A DNA stretch of 6,209 bases from Gemmatimonadota bacterium (GCA_029884275.1 JAOUIC010000113.1:1-6209); one strand, 5' to 3'. Shown: positions 1 to 5,974, counted from the first letter of the stretch. Translations and numbers: made by a program. Notes: a model not told the origin generated them from the sequence alone.

Positions 1-608
1 GACCCGACCGGCGACAGCTCGAGCCCGTGCTCGACCAGCGCCTCGAACTCCGCCCGGTTGTAGGCGATGCCGCCGCCCGATCCGCCCAGCGTGAACGACG
101 GGCGCACGATGGCGGGATAGCCCGTCTCGGCCACGCCGGCCAGCGCCTCCTCGACGGACTTCACCACCCGGCCCCGCGGCGTGGCCAGCCCGATGCGGAT
201 CATCGCCTCCGCGAATTCCTGCCGGTCCTCCGCCACCCGGATGGCCCGTTCGTTGGCGCCGATCAGCTCCACCCCGTACTTCGCGAGCGTCCCGTCCTTC
301 ACCAGCGCCATCGCGACATTGAGCGCCGTCTGGCCACCCATCGTGGGCAGCAGCGCGTCGGGTCGCTCCCGCTCGATGACCCGGGCCACCCACTCAGGCG
401 TCACCGGCTCCACGTACGTTCGATCCGCGACCTCGGGATCGGTCATGATCGTGGCCGGGTTGGAGTTGACCAGGATGACCCGGTAGCCCTCCTCCCTGAG
501 CGCGCGCACCGCCTGGGTTCCGGAATAGTCGAACTCCGCTCCCTGCCCGATGACGATCGGGCCCGAGCCGAGCAGGAGGATCGAACGAATGTCAGTCCGT
601 TTGGGCAT
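1..608 (-). CDS. carB: Carbamoyl phosphate synthase large subunit, N-terminal part (partial at window edge)
   Basis: CarB uses ammonia delivered by the small subunit CarA, bicarbonate and two ATP to make carbamoyl phosphate for pyrimidine and arginine synthesis. The first 202 residues are visible of a protein usually about 1,070 long; the rest lies beyond base 1. The start reads MPKRTDIRSILLLGSGPIVI, followed by GQGAEFDYSG at 21-30, VNSNPATIMTDPE near 48-59, LPTMGGQTALN near 87-96 and SFTLGGSGGGIAYN near 171-184. Arg129 (AEDR) and Arg169 (IVRPSF) sit at the same positions as the ATP-binding arginines of the E. coli carboxyphosphate domain. The ATG at 606-608 fits the family N-terminus and has CCAGGA 8 nt upstream. 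The start lies 17 bp inside the end of the reductase gene, which implies translational coupling. carA is not adjacent upstream, where it is often found. The family call is very secure from motif matches. Confidence 0.97.
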   Translation of the reverse strand, partial: MPKRTDIRSILLLGSGPIVIGQGAEFDYSGTQAVRALREEGYRVILVNSNPATIMTDPEVADRTYVEPVTPEWVARVIERERPDALLPTMGGQTALNVAMALVKDGTLAKYGVELIGANERAIRVAEDRQEFAEAMIRIGLATPRGRVVKSVEEALAGVAETGYPAIVRPSFTLGGSGGGIAYNRAEFEALVEHGLELSPVG

Positions 609-1542
609 CTACCACATCCTGGAGCGTCTGGTCGAACGGAATGCGGGGGCTCCACCCGGTGGCGGCACGCAGACGAGACGGGTCGCCCACCAGGTAGGGC
701 AGGTCGGCGGTCCGGGTGAGTTCAGGGACGACCTCCGGTGTGACCTGGACCCCGGCGGCATGCGCGAGGCGGTGAAAGACCTCGTGGAGTGAGTGACCGA
801 CCCCGGAAGCCACGTTATACACCGTGCCCGGCACGCCCTGGCGGAGCAGCGCGACGTAGGCCGCGACCACGTCGCGCACGTCGAGGAAGTCGCGGACCGG
901 CTCGAGATTACCGGTCCGCACCGTGGTCGCGCCGAGGCGCCGCGCGGCCCGCAACCGGCGGGCGAAAGCCGGCACTACGTAGTGCTCACTCTGGCCCGGG
1001 CCAGTGTGCGGGAACGAGCGGGCGATGATCACGCGCAGCCCGGTCCGACGGGCCACCTCGCGCGCGGCCTCCTCGGCTCCCAGCTTGCTCGAGGCGTAGG
1101 GGGACACCGGCGCCGGCGGCTCTTCCTCCCGCCGGGGAGTCTGCGTCGCGCCCACGCCGTAGACCTCGGCCGTCGAGATCAGCAGCAGCAGGGGATCGGA
1201 TCGCCCGGCGCTCCGCTGCTCGCCCAGCGCGTGGGCCAGGCGCGCCGTCCCGGCGGCGTTTACCTCCCAGGCGCGCCCGGGATCGCGGCGCGCCTCGGCG
1301 CCCGAGGCCAGCGCCGCAAGATGCACCACCGCCTCGGGCCGCTCGGCCACGGCTTCATCCACCGAACCCGGATCGGCGAGATCGAGAGACCGCCAGCGTA
1401 CGCCCTGGTTTCGCGACCCGCCCGCCTCGGGGATCCCCTCCCCCGGCATGCGGGTGCCGCTGACGTCGAACCCTTCCTCGAGGAGGAGCGGCACCAGCCA
1501 GCGGCCGACGAACCCCGCCGCACCGGTGACCAGGACCGTCAT
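592..1542 (-). CDS. rmd: GDP-4-dehydro-6-deoxy-D-mannose reductase (Rmd-like extended SDR)
   Basis: Predicted cytoplasmic NAD(P)H-dependent reductase that reduces the Gmd product, GDP-4-keto-6-deoxy-D-mannose, at C4 to give GDP-D-rhamnose. The 316-residue protein is an extended short-chain dehydrogenase. It has the Rossmann motif TGAAGFVG at 6-13, VVHLAALAS at 72-80, the STAEVYG strand with the catalytic Ser/Thr at 123-124, and the YxxxK pair Tyr149/Lys153. RSFPHTGPGQ at 175-184 and RDFLDVRDVVAAY at 217-229 resemble Rmd proteins more than GDP-fucose synthase. NVASG lies at 243-247. The reading frame stays open 105 codons further upstream, but that part lies inside gmd and is not protein-like. 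I chose the ATG at 1540-1542 because it begins just before the glycine motif, forms an ATGA overlap with the gmd stop, and has GAGG 7 nt upstream. A related C4 reductase with another product, such as GDP-6-deoxy-D-talose, cannot be excluded. Confidence 0.86.
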   Translation of the reverse strand: MTVLVTGAAGFVGRWLVPLLLEEGFDVSGTRMPGEGIPEAGGSRNQGVRWRSLDLADPGSVDEAVAERPEAVVHLAALASGAEARRDPGRAWEVNAAGTARLAHALGEQRSAGRSDPLLLLISTAEVYGVGATQTPRREEEPPAPVSPYASSKLGAEEAAREVARRTGLRVIIARSFPHTGPGQSEHYVVPAFARRLRAARRLGATTVRTGNLEPVRDFLDVRDVVAAYVALLRQGVPGTVYNVASGVGHSLHEVFHRLAHAAGVQVTPEVVPELTRTADLPYLVGDPSRLRAATGWSPRIPFDQTLQDVVDAQTD

Positions 1543-2504
1543 CTGGCGGCCTCGAGCCGCTTCAGGTCGGCGTCCACCATCATCGTGATGAGCTCGCGGA
1601 ACCCGACCGTGGGGCTCCAGCCGAGCTCCTCGCGGGCCCGAGTCGGGTCGGCGAGCAGGACATCGACCTCCGCCGGCCGCATGAACCGGGGGTCGGTCCG
1701 GACATGCGCCTGCCAATCGAGCCCGACATGAGCGAAGGCGACCTCCACCAGCTCGCGGACGGTGTGGGTCTCGCCGGTGCCGATCACGTAGTCCTGCGGT
1801 TCGGGCTGCTGCAGCATCCGCCACATCGCGTCCACGTAGTCGCCGGCGTAGCCCCAATCCCGCTGCGCGTCGAGGTTTCCAAGGCGCAGCTCGCGCCCGA
1901 TGCCGAGCTTGATGCGGGCCACCCCGTCCGACACCTTCCGGGTCACGAACTCGATGCCGCGCCGGGGCGACTCATGGTTGAACAGGATGCCGCTCACGGC
2001 GTAGAGGCCGTACGACTCCCGGTAGTTCACCGTGATCCAGTGTCCGTAGCACTTGGCGACCCCGTAGGGCGACCGGGGGTAGAAGGGAGTCGTCTCGCGC
2101 TGCGGAGACTCGACGGCCCGTCCGAACATCTCGGAGCTCGAGGCCTGGTAGAACCGTGCCCGCGGCCAGGCCAGGCGGATGGCCTCGAGGATCCGGGTGA
2201 CACCCAGGGCGGTGAATTCGCCGGTCAGCACCGGCTGGGTCCAGGAGGTGGGAACATAGGATTGGGCCGCGAGATTGTAGACCTCGTCCGGCTCGGTCTC
2301 CTTGATCACCATCGTGAGCGAATGCTGATCAAGCAGGTCGGCTGGCAGAATCTGCACCCGGCCCAGCAGGTGTTCGATCCGCTCGTAGCTGTGATGGCTG
2401 GTCCGGCGAACGACGCCGGTGACCTCGTACCCCTTCTGCAGCAGCAGTTCGGCGAGGTAGGAGCCGTCCTGGCCGGTGATGCCGGTGATCAGCGCCCGTG
2501 GCAT
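1539..2504 (-). CDS. gmd: GDP-mannose 4,6-dehydratase
   Basis: Converts GDP-D-mannose to GDP-4-keto-6-deoxy-D-mannose with bound NADP+, the common entry to GDP-rhamnose, GDP-fucose and related sugars. The 321-residue protein begins MPRALITGITGQDGSYLAE, with the glycine motif at 8-14. It continues with VVRRTS at 31-36 and NLAAQSYVPTSW at 77-88. The active site shows ASSSEMFG at 121-128 and Tyr147/Lys151. Ser123, Glu125, Tyr147 and Lys151 align with Thr132, Glu134, Tyr156 and Lys160 of E. coli Gmd at a constant offset of nine, so the catalytic Thr is replaced by Ser, a mild change. NHESPRRGIEFVTRK at 176-190 and RDWGYAGDYVDAMW at 215-228 are family signatures. A GTG at 2508-2510 is in frame but abuts GAGG. 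The ATG at 2502-2504 has GAGG 6 nt upstream and is preferred. It is the first gene of a gmd-rmd-carB group, divergent from rpmB. Confidence 0.96.
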   Translation of the reverse strand: MPRALITGITGQDGSYLAELLLQKGYEVTGVVRRTSHHSYERIEHLLGRVQILPADLLDQHSLTMVIKETEPDEVYNLAAQSYVPTSWTQPVLTGEFTALGVTRILEAIRLAWPRARFYQASSSEMFGRAVESPQRETTPFYPRSPYGVAKCYGHWITVNYRESYGLYAVSGILFNHESPRRGIEFVTRKVSDGVARIKLGIGRELRLGNLDAQRDWGYAGDYVDAMWRMLQQPEPQDYVIGTGETHTVRELVEVAFAHVGLDWQAHVRTDPRFMRPAEVDVLLADPTRAREELGWSPTVGFRELITMMVDADLKRLEAAR

Positions 2505-2524
2505 AGGCACCCTCGGGGATGGAG

Positions 2525-2553
2525 TTGTGGCAAGCCGTTGACGCGACTATGTT
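2525..2553 (+). promoter_or_regulatory. Candidate promoter for rpmB in the divergent gmd-rpmB spacer
   Basis: The 98 bp between gmd and rpmB must hold the rpmB promoter. The best pair I see is TTGTGG at 2525-2530 (3 of 6 to the -35 consensus) and TATGTT at 2548-2553 (4 of 6 to the -10), 17 bp apart. This would put the start of transcription near 2560 and give a leader of about 43 nt. A better -35 hexamer, TTGACG at 2538-2543, has no good -10 at the right distance. I see no convincing sigma-70-type promoter for gmd on the other strand. The match is weak and sigma specificity in this organism is unknown. Confidence 0.3.
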
Positions 2554-2602
2554 TCAGGGCTTTTCCGACACCCATTGACCAGCGTGTGGAAGGGAATCTC
2601 GT

Positions 2603-2794
2603 ATGGCCCGGGTTTGCTCCGTGTGCGGCAAAGGTCCGATGACCGGCAACAACGTCAGCCACGCCAACAACCGCAAGAAGCGTCGCTGGTATCCCAATCT
2701 CCAGACCGTCCGCGTCCTGGTTGGCGGTGCCCCCCGGCGCACGTCGGTCTGCACCCAGTGCCTGAAGTCCAACCGCGTGAAGAAGGCCTCCTGA
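2603..2794 (+). CDS. rpmB: 50S ribosomal protein L28, zinc-binding form
   Basis: Small basic protein of the large ribosomal subunit, 63 residues, close to the length of short bacterial L28 proteins. It begins MARVCSVCGKGPMTGNNVSH, and GNNVSHANN followed by a KKRR run is the family signature. Cys5, Cys8, Cys50 and Cys53 form two CxxC knuckles, as expected for the zinc-binding (C+) version. The ATG at 2603 is preceded by AAGGGA at 2590-2595 with 7 nt spacing. This is the only plus-strand gene in the window. It stands alone, without the rpmG partner common in other bacteria, and converges on rplQ with a hairpin terminator between them. The identification is secure. Confidence 0.97.
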   Translation: MARVCSVCGKGPMTGNNVSHANNRKKRRWYPNLQTVRVLVGGAPRRTSVCTQCLKSNRVKKAS

Positions 2795-2844
2795 GGCCGC
2801 CAGGCGATCGGTTACCGCGGAGGTCGCGGCAGGTAGCACGCCAG

Positions 2845-2880
2845 AAAAAAGGGGACCGTCAGGTCCCCTTCGTTCGTTCC
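2845..2880. terminator. Bidirectional rho-independent terminator between convergent rpmB and rplQ
   Basis: A 9 bp perfect stem, AAGGGGACC (2849-2857) and GGTCCCCTT (2862-2870), closes the 4-base loop GTCA. Read on the minus strand, the hairpin is followed by six T's (2850-2845), a classic intrinsic terminator for the rplQ end of the alpha operon. Read on the plus strand it is followed by TTCGTTCGTT, a weaker U-rich tail, so it may also end rpmB. It lies 36 bp past the rplQ stop codon and 55 bp past the rpmB stop codon. The rest of the rpmB-rplQ gap (2795-2905) shows nothing else that I can support. Confidence 0.85.
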
Positions 2881-2905
2881 CGGAACACCGAACCGTCGTG
2901 GCCAT

Positions 2906-3262
2906 CTACTCGGGCAGGAGCTCGATGCGGGCCATTTCGGCCCCATCGCCGGGGCGATGCCCCAGCTTCAGAATCCGGGTGTAGCCGCCGGGCCGCGCGG
3001 CGAACCGCGGTCCGATCTCGGTGAAGAGGCGGGTCAGCGCCCCGCGCTCACGCACCTTCTGCGCGGCCAGCCGGCGGGCATGGAGATCGCCCCGACGCGC
3101 CAGTGTGATCAGGCGCTCGGCGTAGGGCCGGAGCTCCTTGGCCTTGGCGACCGTGGTTTCGATGCCACCGTGCAGGAAGAGGCTCGTCGCCATGTTCCGC
3201 ATCAGCGCCCGGCGGTGTTCCGAGGTTCGCGACAGCTGGCGACCCTTGGCCTGGTGACGCAT
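2906..3262 (-). CDS. rplQ: 50S ribosomal protein L17
   Basis: Component of the large ribosomal subunit located near the peptide exit tunnel. The 118-residue product starts MRHQAKGRQLSRTSEHRRAL, and the RHxxxGRxLxRTxxHRxAL pattern is the L17 signature. ETTVAKAKELRPYAERLIT at about 35-53 and GGYTRILKLGHRPGDGAEMA at 91-110 are also typical. It lacks the C-terminal extension that some lineages carry. The ATG immediately follows the rpoA TAA stop with no base between them. A strong Shine-Dalgarno site lies inside the rpoA C-terminal codons. It is the last gene of the alpha operon and is followed by a strong terminator. Confidence 0.98.
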   Translation of the reverse strand: MRHQAKGRQLSRTSEHRRALMRNMATSLFLHGGIETTVAKAKELRPYAERLITLARRGDLHARRLAAQKVRERGALTRLFTEIGPRFAARPGGYTRILKLGHRPGDGAEMARIELLPE

Positions 3263-4318
3263 TTAGACCTCCTCCCCGCTCTCCACCACCGCGCGGACGC
3301 TCGGGGGTACACCAGGATCGACCACGCGAAGGTCGCCGGCCGCCTCCTCGAACTTCATCCCGAAGTTCAGATCGTGCTGGCGGAGCAGGTCGGCGATCTC
3401 CTTGAGCGCCTTCTCGCCGACGTTCTTGACCTTGAGCAGGTCGTCCTCGGTGTACTGGACCAGGTCGTACAGCGTCCGGATGTTCGAGTTCTTGAGCGAA
3501 TTGAGCGACCGGACCGACAGCGCAAAATCGTCGATCGGCCGATCGAGCCGCTCCCGCAGCTGCCCCGCCAGCGCTGTTGCGGCCTGCGCCTCGGGCCGGG
3601 CCGTCGGAACCCGGCCGAATTCGACGAAGTACCGGAAGTGCTCCTGCGCCAGCGCCGCGGCGTAGGCGATGGCGTCCTCGGGCGAGATCGTGCCGTTGGT
3701 CTCGACGCTGACGGTCAGCCGGTCGTAGTCGGTCCGTTGTCCCACGCGGGTCTCGGCGACCGAGAAGTTCGCGCGGCGCACCGGGTTGTAGATCGCGTCG
3801 ATGGCGATGAGGTCGACCGGCATGGAGCGGTCGCGGGGGTGCAGCTCCGACTCGACGTAGCCGCGTCCCTTGTTGACGTGCAGCTCGCCGTTGATTTCCC
3901 GATCGTCTTCCACGGTGAACAGCAGATGATCGGGATTCACGACCCGCACCGAACCGCTCGGCGTGATGTCGCGGGCGTAGACCGGACCGGCGCCGTCCTT
4001 GTGGATGCGCAGGACCGCCTCGTCCACGTCGTCGGCCAGCACCAGCGTCAGCGACTTCAGCCGCTGCACAATCTGGTGGACATCCTCATGCACGCCCATG
4101 ACGGTCTGATGCTCATGGACCACACCGTCGAGGCGGAAGCCCCAGACCGCGCTTCCCCGGAGGGACGAGAGCAGCAGGCGCCGCAGCGAATTTCCCAGCG
4201 TGTGGCCGAACCCCCGCTCAAGCGGCTGCAGCCGGAACTCGGCATGATTGGGGTTGTCCTCCCGCTTGGACATCTCGACCAGGTGCGGGCGGACAAGGCC
4301 GGTCAGATCAATTGTCAT
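3263..4318 (-). CDS. rpoA: DNA-directed RNA polymerase subunit alpha
   Basis: The alpha subunit dimerises to nucleate RNA polymerase assembly and contacts UP elements and activators. At 351 residues it is somewhat longer than the 329 of E. coli. The N-terminal domain carries LERGFGHTLGNSLRRLLL at 33-50, the dimerisation and beta-contact region. The C-terminal domain runs from about 258 to 320, beginning RPIDDFALSVRSLN, with two helix-hairpin-helix elements. Arg270, Asn273, Gly301 and Lys303 align with the DNA-contacting Arg265, Asn268, Gly296 and Lys298 of E. coli. About 30 residues after GMKFEE form an extra, partly acidic tail. A GTG at 4322-4324 is in frame and overlaps the rpsD stop. I prefer the ATG at 4316-4318, two bases after that stop, because it gives the usual MTIDL-type start. 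Only GAAG lies upstream, so coupling to rpsD is likely. Confidence 0.99.
   Translation of the reverse strand: MTIDLTGLVRPHLVEMSKREDNPNHAEFRLQPLERGFGHTLGNSLRRLLLSSLRGSAVWGFRLDGVVHEHQTVMGVHEDVHQIVQRLKSLTLVLADDVDEAVLRIHKDGAGPVYARDITPSGSVRVVNPDHLLFTVEDDREINGELHVNKGRGYVESELHPRDRSMPVDLIAIDAIYNPVRRANFSVAETRVGQRTDYDRLTVSVETNGTISPEDAIAYAAALAQEHFRYFVEFGRVPTARPEAQAATALAGQLRERLDRPIDDFALSVRSLNSLKNSNIRTLYDLVQYTEDDLLKVKNVGEKALKEIADLLRQHDLNFGMKFEEAAGDLRVVDPGVPPSVRAVVESGEEV
3268..3275 (-). promoter_or_regulatory. Strong rplQ ribosome binding site embedded in the end of rpoA
   Basis: On the minus strand the bases read GGAGGAGG, then TCTAA, then the rplQ ATG, a 5 nt spacing. The site overlaps the codons for the last Gly-Glu-Glu-Val of RpoA. 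It is the best Shine-Dalgarno match in the alpha operon and settles the rplQ start. Confidence 0.85.
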
Positions 4319-4320
4319 GG

Positions 4321-4953
4321 TCACTTCGAGTAGAGCTCGACGATGAGCTGTTCCTGCGCATTGAGAGGGATCGCCTCACGCGTCGGGCGCTCGCGCATCC
4401 GCCCCGCGGCCTTCTCGCGATCCACCTCGAGCCACGACATCGGCTGGCCACGTGCGGCCAGCTCCATCGCAGCCTTGACGGACACCATTTCCCGACTGCC
4501 TGCGGCGACCCGGATCTCCTGACCCGGCCGCACCGCGTAGGACGGAACATCCACCTTGTGTCCCCCGATCTCGACATGGCCGTGCCGGACCAGCTGCCGG
4601 GCCGACTTGCGGCTGGAGGCGAAGCCCATGCGGTAGACCAGGTTGTCGAGCCGCGATTCGAGCGCGACCACCAGGTTGGTCCCCTTCACCCCGCTCTGAT
4701 GCGTGATGCGGTCGAAGGTGTTCCGGAACTGGCGCTCGGTCAGACCATACATCCGCTTCACCTTCTGCTTCTCGCGGAGCTGACGGGAATACTCGGACAC
4801 CTTGCGCATCCGCCCGGTAGACTGGCCGTGCTGGCCCGGGGCGTAGCCCCGGCGCTCGATGGCGCACTTCTCGGTCATGCAGCGACTGCCCTTGAGAAAC
4901 AGCTTGGTGCCCTCCCGGCGGCACTGCCGGCAGCTCGGCCCGGTGTATCTCAT
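4321..4953 (-). CDS. rpsD: 30S ribosomal protein S4, four-cysteine form
   Basis: Primary 16S rRNA-binding protein that nucleates 30S assembly; in E. coli it also represses its own operon. The 210-residue product begins MRYTGPSCRQCRREGTKLFL. Cys8, Cys11, Cys25 and Cys30 form the C-x2-C-x13-C-x4-C zinc-binding pattern of C+ S4 proteins. RRGYAPGQHG at 34-43 is a family landmark. The S4 RNA-binding domain lies at about 100-145, with ESRLDNLVYRMGFASSRKSA and GHVEIGGHKVDVPSY. The C-terminus, VELYSK, is also typical. The ATG lies 3 bp after the rpsK stop, and its upstream bases show only a weak Shine-Dalgarno (GCGGG), so coupled translation is probable. Confidence 0.99.
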   Translation of the reverse strand: MRYTGPSCRQCRREGTKLFLKGSRCMTEKCAIERRGYAPGQHGQSTGRMRKVSEYSRQLREKQKVKRMYGLTERQFRNTFDRITHQSGVKGTNLVVALESRLDNLVYRMGFASSRKSARQLVRHGHVEIGGHKVDVPSYAVRPGQEIRVAAGSREMVSVKAAMELAARGQPMSWLEVDREKAAGRMRERPTREAIPLNAQEQLIVELYSK

Positions 4954-4956
4954 GGT

Positions 4957-5391
4957 TCAGACCCGCCGCTTCTTGGGAGGACGGCAGCCGTTGTGCGGAA
5001 TCGGCGTAACATCACGGATGGACAGTACCTTGAGGCCGACGGAGGCCAGCGCCTGGATGGCCGATTCGCGCCCGCTGCCGGGCCCCTGGAGCCGCACATG
5101 CACCCGCCGCACGCCCAGGTTCACCGCTTCGCGGCCACAATTCTCCGCCGCGACCGTGGCGGCGAACGGGGTGGACTTCTTGGAGCCCTTGAAACCCGCC
5201 TTGCCCGCGGACCCCCAGGCCAGCGTGTTGCCCTTCAGGTCCGTAATGGTGATCAGCAGGTTGTTGAACGTGGCGCAGATGTGAGCGATCGCCTCGCTCT
5301 CCACCACCTTCTTCCCGCGCTTCGCGGCCGCGGCCTTTATCGGCGCCGCGGCCGGTGCCTCGGGCGTCGTCGGAATGATTGGCGTCGTCAT
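4957..5391 (-). CDS. rpsK: 30S ribosomal protein S11 with a short N-terminal extension
   Basis: Protein of the 30S platform near the mRNA exit and the decoding region. The 144-residue product has HICATFNNLLITITD at 37-51, WGSAGKAGFKGSKKSTPFAA at about 59-78, GPGSGRESAIQAL, and the near-universal end DVTPIPHNGCRPPKKRRV. His37 aligns with His22 of E. coli S11, so the N-terminus is 15 residues longer. The extension is rich in Pro, Ala and Thr and ends in AAAKRGKK, which supplies the basic segment normal for S11. The only later in-frame starts I noticed are GTGs near residue 29, which would remove that basic segment, so I keep the ATG at 5389-5391. One base separates it from the rpsM stop. No good Shine-Dalgarno is visible. 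Confidence 0.98.
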   Translation of the reverse strand: MTTPIIPTTPEAPAAAPIKAAAAKRGKKVVESEAIAHICATFNNLLITITDLKGNTLAWGSAGKAGFKGSKKSTPFAATVAAENCGREAVNLGVRRVHVRLQGPGSGRESAIQALASVGLKVLSIRDVTPIPHNGCRPPKKRRV

Positions 5392-5392
5392 A

Positions 5393-5773
5393 TTACTTCT
5401 TGGTCACCTTCTTCTTGCCCGCGATGGCCCGGCGCGGGCCCTTCTTGGTGCGGGCGTTGGTATGGGTGCGCTGGCCGCGGACCGGCAGGCCGCGCCGGTG
5501 GCGCGACCCGCGGTAGCTGCCGATATCCATCAACCGCTTGATGTTCATGGCGACCTCCGTGCGGAGGGAGCCCTCCACCCTGACGGAGCGGTCGATGTAC
5601 TGGCGCAGACGGGCCACCTCGGAGTCGCTGAGATCCCGGACCCGTGTGTCCGGGCTGACGCCCGTCTCGGCCAGGATGCGATTGGAGGTCGGCCGACCCA
5701 CGCCGAAGATGTAAGTGAGGGCGATCTCGACCCGCTTCTCGCGCGGGAGGTCTACACCGGAAATGCGCGCCAT
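5393..5773 (-). CDS. rpsM: 30S ribosomal protein S13
   Basis: Protein of the 30S head that contacts the P-site tRNA and forms intersubunit bridges with the 50S subunit. The 126-residue product starts MARISGVDLPREKRVEIALT and continues YIFGVGRPTSNRIL, the helix-two-turn-helix signature. It has MDIGSYRGSRHRRGLPVRGQ near 82-101 and RTHTNARTKKGPRRAIAGKK towards the end, followed by a short Lys-rich tail that makes it a little longer than the 118 residues of E. coli. The ATG lies 3 bp after the rpmJ stop, with AGGGG (5780-5784) 6 nt upstream, overlapping the last rpmJ codons. Confidence 0.99.
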   Translation of the reverse strand: MARISGVDLPREKRVEIALTYIFGVGRPTSNRILAETGVSPDTRVRDLSDSEVARLRQYIDRSVRVEGSLRTEVAMNIKRLMDIGSYRGSRHRRGLPVRGQRTHTNARTKKGPRRAIAGKKKVTKK

Positions 5774-5776
5774 CGG

Positions 5777-5893
5777 TTACCCCTGCCGCTGCTTGTGCTT
5801 CGGAGTCCGCTTGCAGATGACCCGGACCGTGCCGCGCCGCCGCACGACCTTGCAATGCTCGCAGATCGGTTTGACACTCGAGCGTACCTTCAC
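5777..5893 (-). CDS. rpmJ: 50S ribosomal protein L36 (GTG start)
   Basis: Smallest protein of the large subunit, 38 residues. My translation begins MKVRSSVKPICEHCKVVRRR and ends CKRTPKHKQRQG. Cys11, Cys14, Cys27 and His33 form the CCCH zinc ribbon of the C+ form. No ATG is available: the GTG at 5891-5893 gives the standard MKVRxSVKxxC start and full family length, and AGGAG lies 7 nt upstream. It is the first gene of the visible alpha-operon block, with rpsM starting 3 bp after its stop. The product is unmistakable despite its small size. Confidence 0.96.
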   Translation of the reverse strand: MKVRSSVKPICEHCKVVRRRGTVRVICKRTPKHKQRQG

Positions 5894-5900
5894 GGAGAAA

Positions 5901-5905
5901 CTCCT
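5901..5905 (-). promoter_or_regulatory. Shine-Dalgarno site that fixes the rpmJ GTG start
   Basis: The minus strand reads AGGAG, then TTTCTCC, then GTG. The 7 nt spacing supports the GTG at 5891-5893 as the rpmJ start. Confidence 0.8.
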
Positions 5906-5931
5906 AAAACCGGGTTTCGGAATAGCACGAG

Positions 5932-5960
5932 AATGTATCGGGGGGGTGGGCACAATGCAA
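5932..5960 (-). promoter_or_regulatory. Candidate promoter for the rpmJ-rplQ operon
   Basis: In the 81 bp between the pyrF stop and rpmJ, the minus strand carries TTGCAT (5960-5955, 3 of 6 to the -35 consensus) and TACATT (5937-5932, 4 of 6 to the -10) with a 17 bp spacer that includes a run of seven C's. Transcription would start near 5925, giving a leader of roughly 32 nt. That is too short for an E. coli-like S4 pseudoknot. No intrinsic terminator is visible after pyrF, so read-through from pyrF is also possible. Confidence 0.35.
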
Positions 5961-5974
5961 GGGAGCCGAGTGAC

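Noticed and set aside
1543..1857. A 105-residue N-terminal extension of the reductase reading frame
   Set aside because: It lies wholly inside gmd in another frame, reads as an Arg-rich shadow, and would put non-protein-like sequence before the Rossmann glycine motif.
793..2642. Two plus-strand open frames of 312 codons each, opposite rmd and gmd
   Set aside because: Both are antisense shadows of the two SDR genes. The second also crosses the gmd-rpmB spacer and the start of rpmB.
2785..2798. GC-rich inverted repeat across the rpmB stop codon (GGCCTC and GAGGCC)
   Set aside because: The loop is only 2 to 4 bases and no T tract follows, so it does not look like a terminator. The better hairpin lies downstream at 2849-2870.
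2957..4333. Long plus-strand open frame of 458 codons opposite rplQ and rpoA
   Set aside because: It is antisense to two unmistakable genes, has no recognisable motifs, and its composition (rich in Arg, His, Leu, Gln, Pro) is what GC-rich codons give on the opposite strand.
4312..5541. Long plus-strand open frame of 409 codons opposite rpsD and rpsK
   Set aside because: Shadow of the ribosomal protein genes, with no family resemblance and no ribosome binding site.
5940..5946. Run of seven G's between pyrF and rpmJ
   Set aside because: It could be phase-variable, but a single 7-base homopolymer in an approximately 65-70% GC genome is expected by chance, and it lies outside any coding frame.
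5894..5974. S4-binding autoregulatory pseudoknot upstream of the operon
   Set aside because: The E. coli alpha-operon leader forms such a structure, but here the leader is short and I see no matching pairing.
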